A DNA stretch of 64,000 bases from NCBI GenBank assembly GCA_019419525.1, contig DXZU01000001.1, forward strand, positions 21,619-85,618, in the 5' to 3' direction. The first letter of the stretch is position 1; each line of letters begins with the position of its first letter. The notes below the pieces were generated by a model. It did not search any database. It saw nothing but the letters and a program-made list of their open reading frames with translations, and was not told the origin of the DNA. This DNA comes from Collinsella sp. Its GTDB lineage: Bacteria > Actinomycetota > Coriobacteriia > Coriobacteriales > Coriobacteriaceae. This document shows, piece after piece, positions 32,423 through 39,464 of this stretch. The position numbers were made by a program, and so were the translations under genes.

Positions 32423-33568
32423 CTAGAGCACCTCCGTGTAGCTGCCAAAGTAGGTGAAGCTTTCGCACACGTCGTCGATGGAATCGAGCAGGTCGTCGAG
32501 GGCCTTGCTGCCAAAGGGGCAGTCCAGATCAAAGTAGAACATAAACTCAAAGTCGCGGCCGGGGATGGGGCGGCTCTCGAGCTTGATGAGGTTGATGTTG
32601 AGTGCGTAGAAGCGCTCGAGCACGCGATAGAGGGCGCCCGGCTCGTTGGCCGTGGTGATCATGAGCGAGGTGCGATTAGCGCCGGGGTAGACGCGCGGCT
32701 CGCGGCTGATGACGACAAAGCGCGTGTAGTTGTTGTCCGAGTCTTGGATATTGGGCTCCAACACCTCGAGGCCATACAGCGTGGCACAGCTGCGCGATGC
32801 GATGGCGGCAACATCGGTGCGTTCGGAGTTGGCGACCATCTCAGCCGACATGGCCGTGTTGGGGTACTTGGTGGCGCGCAGGCCGTGGTTCTCGATAAAG
32901 CCGGCGCACTGGGCAATGGCTTGGCCGTGGCTGTAGACCTCGCGCACGTCGGCGAGCTTGGTGCCGGGCTTGACGAGCAAGTTGTGGTCGATCTTGAGGC
33001 GAAGCGAGCGCACGATGTGGAAGTCGAACTGGGCGAGCAGGTCGTAGACGGCGTTGACCGAGCCGGCGGTGGAGTTCTCGATGGGCAGCACGCCAAACTC
33101 GCAGAAGCCGTCGCGCACAGCGCGCATAACGCCTTCGAAGGTCTCGAAAAACGCGATGTCGGGCACGTCGAAGAGCTTGCACGCGGCGATTTGACTGTAA
33201 GCGCCCTCAACGCCCTGGCAGGCAACGGTGGCCGTTTGAGGGAAGGGCGTGTCGGAGGCTGCAGCCGTGGCGTGGGCCTTTTGCGAGACGGTAATGCCCT
33301 TGAGTTCGTTGATGTAGCGCTGCTGCTCGGCCTTGCTCATGCTCATGAGGAGACGGAACAGGGTGATGGTCTGCGCCTCGTAGCGCTCGGGCGCGCGGCT
33401 GGCGAGGTTGTTGAGCTTGGAGCGCTCACGGGCGGGGTCGAAGACGGCCTTGCCCATCTCGATTTTTGACTTGGCGACCTCGGTGGCAATGTCCATGCGC
33501 TCGACAAAGCTGTTGAGGAGCGTGGTGTCGATGCCATCGATGGCCTGGCGGATGTCAGCAAGGTCCAT
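32423..33568 (-). CDS. pheA: Bifunctional chorismate mutase / prephenate dehydratase (P-protein)
   Basis: 381 residues from the ATG at 33568, which follows AAAGGGG; a GTG at 33583 is possible. Residues about 1-85 form an AroQ-class chorismate mutase (DLADIRQAIDGIDTTLLNSF, KSKIEMGKAVFDPARE). Residues about 115-290 form the dehydratase (CQGVEGAYSQIAACKLF, LPIENSTAGSV). The final part is an ACT domain (TANEPGALYRVLERF, LIKLESRP), the usual site of feedback inhibition by phenylalanine. It makes phenylpyruvate from chorismate. Confidence 0.95.
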   Translation of the reverse strand: MDLADIRQAIDGIDTTLLNSFVERMDIATEVAKSKIEMGKAVFDPARERSKLNNLASRAPERYEAQTITLFRLLMSMSKAEQQRYINELKGITVSQKAHATAAASDTPFPQTATVACQGVEGAYSQIAACKLFDVPDIAFFETFEGVMRAVRDGFCEFGVLPIENSTAGSVNAVYDLLAQFDFHIVRSLRLKIDHNLLVKPGTKLADVREVYSHGQAIAQCAGFIENHGLRATKYPNTAMSAEMVANSERTDVAAIASRSCATLYGLEVLEPNIQDSDNNYTRFVVISREPRVYPGANRTSLMITTANEPGALYRVLERFYALNINLIKLESRPIPGRDFEFMFYFDLDCPFGSKALDDLLDSIDDVCESFTYFGSYTEVL

Positions 33569-33611
33569 GGAGACCCCTTTCACGTGTCGGGGGATGTTGA
33601 GGGGTGGGTAG

Positions 33612-34709
33612 TTAGCGCTGGGCGGCGTCTTCGAGGAGGGCGTCCCAGATGGCGAGGGCGGCGGCTGCTTCGGCTACGGGGACAGCTCGGGGGACGATGC
33701 AGGGATCGTGGCGGCCGTGGACCGAGAGCTCGGCATTTTCCATAGCGTCCATGTCCACCGTCTGCTGCTCGCGGCCAATTGAGGGCGTCGGCTTTACGGC
33801 CATGCGCCACATGACGGGAGCGCCGGTCGAAATACCGCCCAGGATGCCGCCGGCGTTGTTGGACTCGACCTCGATCTCGCCGGTCTCGGCATCGATGCGA
33901 TACGGATCATTGTTCTCGCTGCCGCGCATGGCGGCCACGGCAAAGCCCATGCCAAACTCCACGCCCTTTACGGCGGGAATGCCAAACGCGATCTGCGCGA
34001 TGCGGTTCTCGATGCCGTCGAACATGGGGTCGCCGATGCCTGCGGGAAGCCCGTAAATGCCGCACTCCACGATGCCGCCGATGCTGTCGAGTTCGTCGCG
34101 CGCGGCTAGGATCTCCTCACGCATGCGGCCGGCTGCGGCGGCGTCAATGCAAGGAAGATCGTTCGTTAGGATCGCCTTGCGGTCGGCCTCGCGATAGACC
34201 ATATCGTCCATCGGCAGGTCGGAGATGCCGCCGATCTGCGCGACGTGCGCCATCACGTTAATGCCGCGGGCCTCGAGTGCCTGCAGCGCAATGCCGCCGG
34301 CGATACACAGGGGTGCCGTCAGGCGGCCGGAGAAATGCCCGCCACCAGCGACATCGTGCATGTTGTGATACTTCACGCGCGCCGGAAAATCCGCGTGTCC
34401 GGGGCGGGGCTTGCGGCGCAGCTCGGAATAGTCCTTTGAGCGCGTGTTGGTGTTCTCGATAATCGCGGCGATGGGTGCTCCCGTGGTATGTCCATCGACC
34501 ACACCGGCGATGATGTGGGCGGCGTCGGCCTCGCGGCGTTTGGTCGCGGTCTCGTCGCGACCGGGGGCACGACGGTCAAGGAAGGCCTGCAGCCGCTCCT
34601 GGTCAACAGCGATGCCCGCCGGGATGCCATCGAGGGAGCAGCCGATGGCGGGGGAGTGCGACTGGCCGAAGATGCTTAAGTGCAAGACGTTGCCAAAGGT
34701 CGAGGACAT
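33612..34709 (-). CDS. aroC: Chorismate synthase
   Basis: 365 residues. TFGNVLHLSIFGQSHSPAIG, RRAPGRDETATKR, RPGHADFPARVKYHNMHDVAGGG-type blocks and SGRLTAP are the family signatures. It removes phosphate from EPSP to give chorismate and needs reduced FMN. It lies one base after the aroA stop, in the aro operon. Confidence 0.96.
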   Translation of the reverse strand: MSSTFGNVLHLSIFGQSHSPAIGCSLDGIPAGIAVDQERLQAFLDRRAPGRDETATKRREADAAHIIAGVVDGHTTGAPIAAIIENTNTRSKDYSELRRKPRPGHADFPARVKYHNMHDVAGGGHFSGRLTAPLCIAGGIALQALEARGINVMAHVAQIGGISDLPMDDMVYREADRKAILTNDLPCIDAAAAGRMREEILAARDELDSIGGIVECGIYGLPAGIGDPMFDGIENRIAQIAFGIPAVKGVEFGMGFAVAAMRGSENNDPYRIDAETGEIEVESNNAGGILGGISTGAPVMWRMAVKPTPSIGREQQTVDMDAMENAELSVHGRHDPCIVPRAVPVAEAAAALAIWDALLEDAAQR

Positions 34710-34710
34710 G

Positions 34711-36030
34711 CTATTCCTCCTCGAGTGTGACCTTGCCGCCCAGCAGGCGGTAGTGGTCGAAGAAATCGGGATAGGACTTGTTGACGGCCTCGGCGCCGTG
34801 GATCACGACCTCGCCGGTGGCACGGCTCGCGGCGATGGTGGCCATCATGGCGATACGGTGGTCGTTGTGCGAATCGACCTCGCCGCCGGTAAAGGCGTCG
34901 ACTCCCTTGATGATGAGGTCGTCGCCGGCAATGCGTATCTGCGCGCCCAGTGCGGTGAGCTCGCGGGTGGTGGTGACCAGACGGTCGGATTCCTTGATGC
35001 GCAGGCGGGCGCAATCGCGGATGAACGTGCGGCCTTGCGCCAGCGATGCCACGGCAGAGATAACGGGCACGAGGTCGGGGATGTCGTGGGCGCTCATCTC
35101 AAAGCCGGCGAGCTTGTCGGACTGCACAGTGGCGGCGTTGGTGGAGCGCACGATGCGGGCGCCGAAGCGCGAGAGCGTGGCAAGCACGTTGCGATCACCC
35201 TGGGCCGAGCTAAGCGACACACCCTCGACGGTGATGGGGTCGGAGCCAATGGCGCCGGCGCACAGCCAAAAGGCGGCGTTGGACCAGTCGCCCTCGACAG
35301 CCACATTGCCGGGCGTGCGGTACGAGCCGCTGCTCACGCGGAAGTTCGTGACCTCGGGCTGGCCGTCCCTGGCGGGAATACGCTCGACGTTGACCTCGAC
35401 GCCGAAGGCCTTCATGGCCTGGATCGTCAGGTTGATGTAGGGGCGGCTCTCAATAAGGCCGGTTACCTGCACGCAGGAGGGCTGGGCCAGCAGCGGAGCT
35501 GCCAACAGCAGGCCCGAGATGTACTGCGAGCTCACGTTGCCCGGAAGCACAAAGGTGCCCGGGCGCATGCGGCCGCTCGTCTTGAGCGGAAAACCGCCCA
35601 GACCCTGTAGGTCGCAGCCGGCGGCGATGATCTCGTCGGAAAGCGGGGAGAGTGGGCGTGCACCCAAGCGTCCCTGACCCACGAAGGTGGCATCCGCACC
35701 CAGCGCGCAGGCGACAGGCAGCATAAAGCGCAGCGTGGAGCCACTTTCACCGCAGTCGAGCGTGCCGCCGGCAAGGGCCTTGAGCAGGCCAAACTCAACA
35801 CTCTTCATGGTGGGGTGGACCTGGAAGCCGTCCTCGACGGTCTCGATGCGGGCGCCCAGGGCCGTAAGGCAACGCACCGTAGCCTCGATGTCGGCGCAGG
35901 TGGTGTTGCAGGCGACGTGCGTCTCGCCGTTGGCAAGCGCGGCGCAGATGATGAGGCGGTGCGCCATCGACTTGGACGCGATGGCGGGAACGGTGCCCTT
36001 GAGCGGGGACGGGGTGATGCGGGCTAGCAT
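34711..36030 (-). CDS. aroA: 3-phosphoshikimate 1-carboxyvinyltransferase (EPSP synthase)
   Basis: 439 residues. KGTVPAIASKSMAHRLIICAAL carries the shikimate-phosphate-binding Lys and Ser. The usual LGNAGT-like site is represented by CGESGSTLRFMLPVA. RIKESDRLVTTTREL and DSHNDHRIAMM complete the pattern. The sequence differs from E. coli AroA (CGESGS instead of LGNAGT), a pattern seen in several actinobacterial and clostridial enzymes. It overlaps aroB by 7 bp. Confidence 0.93.
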   Translation of the reverse strand: MLARITPSPLKGTVPAIASKSMAHRLIICAALANGETHVACNTTCADIEATVRCLTALGARIETVEDGFQVHPTMKSVEFGLLKALAGGTLDCGESGSTLRFMLPVACALGADATFVGQGRLGARPLSPLSDEIIAAGCDLQGLGGFPLKTSGRMRPGTFVLPGNVSSQYISGLLLAAPLLAQPSCVQVTGLIESRPYINLTIQAMKAFGVEVNVERIPARDGQPEVTNFRVSSGSYRTPGNVAVEGDWSNAAFWLCAGAIGSDPITVEGVSLSSAQGDRNVLATLSRFGARIVRSTNAATVQSDKLAGFEMSAHDIPDLVPVISAVASLAQGRTFIRDCARLRIKESDRLVTTTRELTALGAQIRIAGDDLIIKGVDAFTGGEVDSHNDHRIAMMATIAASRATGEVVIHGAEAVNKSYPDFFDHYRLLGGKVTLEEE

Positions 36031-37130
36031 GCGGATGCGTCTCCCTTCTGGCCGAGGCCCTCGGCAATGAGTTCGTGGAAAGTGGAAAGCGGCGTGCGGT
36101 CGATGCTGCAGCGGCCAATGCCGTGCGGAATCACCAGGTCGATGGTGTCGCCCGCGCGCTTCTTGTCGTGGAGTGCCTCGGAAAAAACGGCATCGGCATC
36201 TAGGTCGCAGCGGGTCTTGAGGCCATGGCGGGCGCAGAGCTCCTCAATACGACCGGGCAGTGCAGCATCGCAGATGCCATGCATCGCCGCGGCGCGCGTG
36301 ATGATGCCCATGCCGATCGACACGCAGTTGCCGTGTCCCAGCTCAAAGTGCTCGCAGGCCTCGACGGCGTGTCCGGCGCTGTGTCCAAAGTTGAGGAGCT
36401 TGCGCTGGTTGGTTTCGCGCTCGTCGGCGACGACCACGGCGCGCTTGATGTCGATATTGCGGGCAATGATAAGCGCCACGCGAGCCACGTCCTGGTTGAG
36501 CAGCTCCAGCGTGAGCGGGGTCTTCTCCAGCTCGGCGAAAAGCTCCGGGTCGGCGATTACGGCGTGTTTGACGACCTCGCCGCAGCCGTCGGCGAACTGC
36601 TCGGGCGTGAGGGTGGCCAGGCACCCCACGTCGGCGATAACCACACTCGGCTGCCAAAAGGCGCCGGCCAGGTTCTTGCCGGCAGCGAGGTCGATGGCCG
36701 TCTTTCCGCCCACCGACGAATCAACCATGGCGAGCAGGCTCGTGGGGACCTGCACAAACTTGCAGCCGCGCATGTAGGTGGCGGCCACAAAGCCCGCCAC
36801 GTCGCCCACGACGCCGCCGCCGAGTGCCACGATCACGTCGGAGCGCGAAAGCTCGTGCTCGGCCACAAACTCCAAAATGGCAACGTAGGTCTCGGCGCGC
36901 TTATGGGCCTCGCCGGCCTCGAAGGTGCAGATGCTCACCTCGTAGCCTGACGCCTCCAGGCTCTGCTTAACGGGCATCTGGTAGAGCGGGCCCACGTTGG
37001 TGTCCGTCACGATGACGGCCTTGGTGCCGCCGGCGGTGGCGCGCACGAGCGGCCCCGCCTGCTCCAGCAAAAACGTGCCAACATGCACCTGATAGGGGCG
37101 TGCAGTGTCGATATCGATGGTAATCGCCAT
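36024..37130 (-). CDS. aroB: 3-dehydroquinate synthase
   Basis: 368 residues. ALGGGVVGDVAGFVAATYMRG is the NAD-binding signature; PTSLLAMVDSSVGGKTAIDL and LNFGHSAGHAVEA hold the zinc ligands and active-site residues. It cyclises DAHP to 3-dehydroquinate using NAD and a metal ion. It is third in the minus-strand aro operon after aroF and tyrA. Confidence 0.96.
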   Translation of the reverse strand: MAITIDIDTARPYQVHVGTFLLEQAGPLVRATAGGTKAVIVTDTNVGPLYQMPVKQSLEASGYEVSICTFEAGEAHKRAETYVAILEFVAEHELSRSDVIVALGGGVVGDVAGFVAATYMRGCKFVQVPTSLLAMVDSSVGGKTAIDLAAGKNLAGAFWQPSVVIADVGCLATLTPEQFADGCGEVVKHAVIADPELFAELEKTPLTLELLNQDVARVALIIARNIDIKRAVVVADERETNQRKLLNFGHSAGHAVEACEHFELGHGNCVSIGMGIITRAAAMHGICDAALPGRIEELCARHGLKTRCDLDADAVFSEALHDKKRAGDTIDLVIPHGIGRCSIDRTPLSTFHELIAEGLGQKGDASAC

Positions 37131-37166
37131 AAGCTTCGGTCCTTTCGACCTGGCGTGATGGGTTGT

Positions 37167-38081
37167 CTAGTGGGAGGCCTCGTCGTCGAGTGCGCGCTTG
37201 ATGCGATCGCCCTCGGCAAGGAGATTCTCCAGATAGCGCTGGTCGCGTTCCTTAAGGGCGCGGCTGTAGGCGCCGAGCGATTCGATCAGATGGTCGATCT
37301 CGAAGGCGAGCGCATTGGCGTCGTCGATCATGAGCTCGGACCACATCTGGGGGTTGAGGTGCGCCACGCGGGTGAGATCGCGGTAGCTACCGGCCGAAAA
37401 GCCGTGGTGGACCTGGGCAGTGGGGCTTTTGACGTAGGCGTTGGATACCACGTGCGCAAGCTGGCTCGTGAAGGCGATGACACGGTCGTGCTCGGCGGCG
37501 CTGGTCACGCTGAACTTGCCAAAGCCCAAGGGGCGCACCATCTCGCGCACCTGGCCCAAAAGCTCCAGCTTGAGCGCATCGTCTACCGCGGGTGGAACGA
37601 GCACCAGGGGAGCTCCCTGGAACAGGTCGGCGCGGGAGTGAGCGTAGCCCGAGAACTGGGTGCCCGCCATGGGGTGCGCGCCCACAAAGTAAAAGCCGTG
37701 CTCGCGGGCAAGCTCAAAGGCGCGCTCGCACACGATGCCCTTGACGCCCACCGTGTCGATTACCACGGGGCCCATGATGGCCTCGGTATCGGTGGCGTCG
37801 GCGAGCGCTTGGGCGTGCGCCTCGAGCCACTCGATGCATGCCTCGGGGTAGCAGGCCAGCACGATGATGTCGCATTCGCCGAGCGTCTCGTCGTTGAGCT
37901 CGCCGGCAACGGTGCCCATACTGGCGGCCGTCATGACGTCGTCATCGGGGTCCCAGGCCAGCACGCGGACGCCCGCCTGCGCATAGCCGCGGGCAAAGCT
38001 GCCGCCAATGAGGCCCAGGCCCACGACGCCGGCGCACTTGGGGCCACCCTGGTTAACGCGCGCGTTTCTCACGGTACCCAT
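37167..38081 (-). CDS. tyrA: Prephenate dehydrogenase
   Basis: 304 residues. GVVGLGLIGGSFARGYAQAG is the dinucleotide-binding site; VVIDTVGVKG, FVGAHPMAGTQFSGYAHS and FTSQLAHVVSNAY are TyrA blocks. It oxidises prephenate to 4-hydroxyphenylpyruvate for tyrosine. No ACT domain is present, so feedback control may act elsewhere. It starts 3 bp after aroF. Confidence 0.92.
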   Translation of the reverse strand: MGTVRNARVNQGGPKCAGVVGLGLIGGSFARGYAQAGVRVLAWDPDDDVMTAASMGTVAGELNDETLGECDIIVLACYPEACIEWLEAHAQALADATDTEAIMGPVVIDTVGVKGIVCERAFELAREHGFYFVGAHPMAGTQFSGYAHSRADLFQGAPLVLVPPAVDDALKLELLGQVREMVRPLGFGKFSVTSAAEHDRVIAFTSQLAHVVSNAYVKSPTAQVHHGFSAGSYRDLTRVAHLNPQMWSELMIDDANALAFEIDHLIESLGAYSRALKERDQRYLENLLAEGDRIKRALDDEASH

Positions 38082-38084
38082 GGG

Positions 38085-39107
38085 CTACTCCATGGTCTCT
38101 TGGCAGACGACCTCGCGGATGGCGTGGATGCGGCGCATGGTGTCGTCGAACTGGTCGGGGGTGAGGGCCTGAGCGCCGTCGGACCAAGCGTGGCTTGGGT
38201 CGTCGTGGACCTCGATCTCCAGACCGTTGGCGCCGCAGGCGGTCGCGGCGAGCGCCATGGGCTCAACGTAGCGGGTGTAACCGGTGGCGTGGCTGGGGTC
38301 GGCGACGACGGGCAGGTGTGACAGATGGTGCAGCACCGGCACGGCGTTAAGGTCGAAGGTGTTGCGAGTACGGGTTTCGAAAGTGCGGATGCCGCGTTCG
38401 CACAGGATAACGTTGTCGTTGCCCTCGCTCATGATGTACTCGGCTGCCATAAGCAGCTCGTCGACGGTGCCGGACATGCCGCGCTTGAGCAGGATCGGGG
38501 TCTTGGTCTTGCCGACCTCCTTGAGCAGGGGGAAGTTCTGTGCGTTGCGGGCGCCGATCTGCATGACGTCGATTTTCTTGTCCAGGAAGACCTGCACGTC
38601 GCGCGGGTCCATGATCTCGGTGACGATCGGCATGTCGAGCTCGGCAGACGCCTCGCACAGCAGGTCGAGGCCGGCGGGGCCCATGCCCTGGTAGGCGTAG
38701 GGGGAGGTGCGGGGCTTGTAGGCACCGCCGCGCAGCATCGTGGCGCCGGCGGCCTTTACGCGGCGGGCGATGCGGATGAGGTTCTCGCCCTCGACGGAGC
38801 ACGGGCCGGCGATGACCTGGAACTGGTCGCCGCCTACATGTACGCCGTGGCCGCAGTCGATGACGGAGTCCTCGGGGTGGAACTTGCGGTTGGCACGCTT
38901 AAAAGGCTCGGAGACGCGCTGCACGCGCTCGACGACATCCATGGACTCGAGCAGGAACGGGTCGATCTTGGTCGTATCGCCCACCAGGCCGATGATCGTC
39001 TCATTCTCGCCGCGCGAGACATCGGTCTTCAGACCCTTTTTCTCAATCCAGCTGACGATATGGCTGACGGCCTCGTCGCTGGCGCTCTGCTTTAAAATTG
39101 CAATCAT
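38085..39107 (-). CDS. aroF: 3-deoxy-7-phosphoheptulonate (DAHP) synthase
   Basis: 340 residues from the ATG at 39107, preceded by GAGGTGAGAGG; a start at 39155 would lie within a terminator hairpin. Residues 1-70 form a ferredoxin-like N-terminal domain (IAILKQSASDEAVSHIVSWI) found in the type I-beta enzymes, where it mediates allosteric control. The barrel follows with VIAGPCSVE, RGGAYKPRTSPYAYQG, QIGARNAQNFPLL, LLKRGMSGTVDE and VADPSHATGY. It commits PEP and erythrose-4-phosphate to the shikimate pathway, and it is the first gene of the operon. Confidence 0.94.
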   Translation of the reverse strand: MIAILKQSASDEAVSHIVSWIEKKGLKTDVSRGENETIIGLVGDTTKIDPFLLESMDVVERVQRVSEPFKRANRKFHPEDSVIDCGHGVHVGGDQFQVIAGPCSVEGENLIRIARRVKAAGATMLRGGAYKPRTSPYAYQGMGPAGLDLLCEASAELDMPIVTEIMDPRDVQVFLDKKIDVMQIGARNAQNFPLLKEVGKTKTPILLKRGMSGTVDELLMAAEYIMSEGNDNVILCERGIRTFETRTRNTFDLNAVPVLHHLSHLPVVADPSHATGYTRYVEPMALAATACGANGLEIEVHDDPSHAWSDGAQALTPDQFDDTMRRIHAIREVVCQETME

Positions 39108-39117
39108 GGTGTGCCTC

Positions 39118-39180
39118 TCACCTCGATGGATAACTTTTGCAAAAACGGCCCGCATCGCGAGCCGTGTATATATGGTGCAT
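39118..39180 (-). promoter_or_regulatory. Candidate attenuator in the aro operon leader, with overlapping 20-codon ORF
   Basis: On the minus strand a stem (39165-39157 with 39153-39145) with a 3-nt loop is followed by TTTTTGC. This is a factor-independent terminator located 38 bp before the aroF start. A 20-codon reading frame (ATG 39180, TGA 39118) runs through it and encodes two Tyr and one Phe (MHHIYTARDAGRFCKSYPSR), ending next to the aroF ribosome-binding site. This suggests conditional termination linked to aromatic amino acid supply. The stem is seen; the small frame has no clear ribosome-binding site and the mechanism is conjecture. Confidence 0.45.
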
Positions 39181-39270
39181 GAGAGTTTATACTATCTGAC
39201 TCGCTTTTGCCTTCTAAAGCGGGCCGTTGCGCCGCGTCTCCCACGTAATTGCAAAGCTTTTTCTTTTATT

Positions 39271-39300
39271 TTGATAGCCCGTGGTGCACTTGGGTATAAT
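39271..39300 (+). promoter_or_regulatory. Promoter of tRNA-Arg(CCG)
   Basis: TTGATA (39271-39276), 18-nt spacer, TATAAT (39295-39300), 11 bp before the tRNA. Good sigma-70-type match. Confidence 0.75.
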
Positions 39301-39311
39301 GCCAAATGTTG

Positions 39312-39388
39312 GCCCTATTAGCTCAGGGGATTAGAGCGTCTGCCTCCGGAGCAGAAGGCCGTTGGTTCGAATCCAACATGGGGCACCA
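39312..39388 (+). tRNA. tRNA-Arg (anticodon CCG), CCA encoded
   Basis: Acceptor GCCCTAT (39312-39318) pairs with ATGGGGC (39378-39384), then ACCA. The anticodon loop CTCCGGA is at 39344-39350 with CCG at 39346-39348, closed by TCTGC/GCAGA. It reads CGG codons. Confidence 0.95.
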
Positions 39389-39399
39389 TCGAATGTAAG

Positions 39400-39434
39400 A
39401 CCGTCCGAACCTCGCATGGTCCGGGCGGTTTTTC
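39400..39434 (+). terminator. Terminator after tRNA-Arg(CCG)
   Basis: 12-bp stem with one mismatch and one wobble (39400-39411 with 39418-39429), 6-nt loop, then TTTTCTT. The next gene starts only about 30 bp later. Confidence 0.75.
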
Positions 39435-39464
39435 TTATACCGACGCGACGTGATGGGACGTGGT

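Noticed and set aside
31889..33469. Long open frame (526 codons) on the plus strand across aroE-aroK and pheA
   Set aside because: It is antisense to two clearly identified genes and its translation is low-complexity Val/Gly/Ala/His, typical of shadow frames in GC-rich DNA.
39155..39157. Upstream ATG for aroF at 39155
   Set aside because: It lies inside the terminator-like stem and lacks a ribosome-binding site, whereas the ATG at 39107 has GAGGTGAGAGG before it and a canonical N-terminus.
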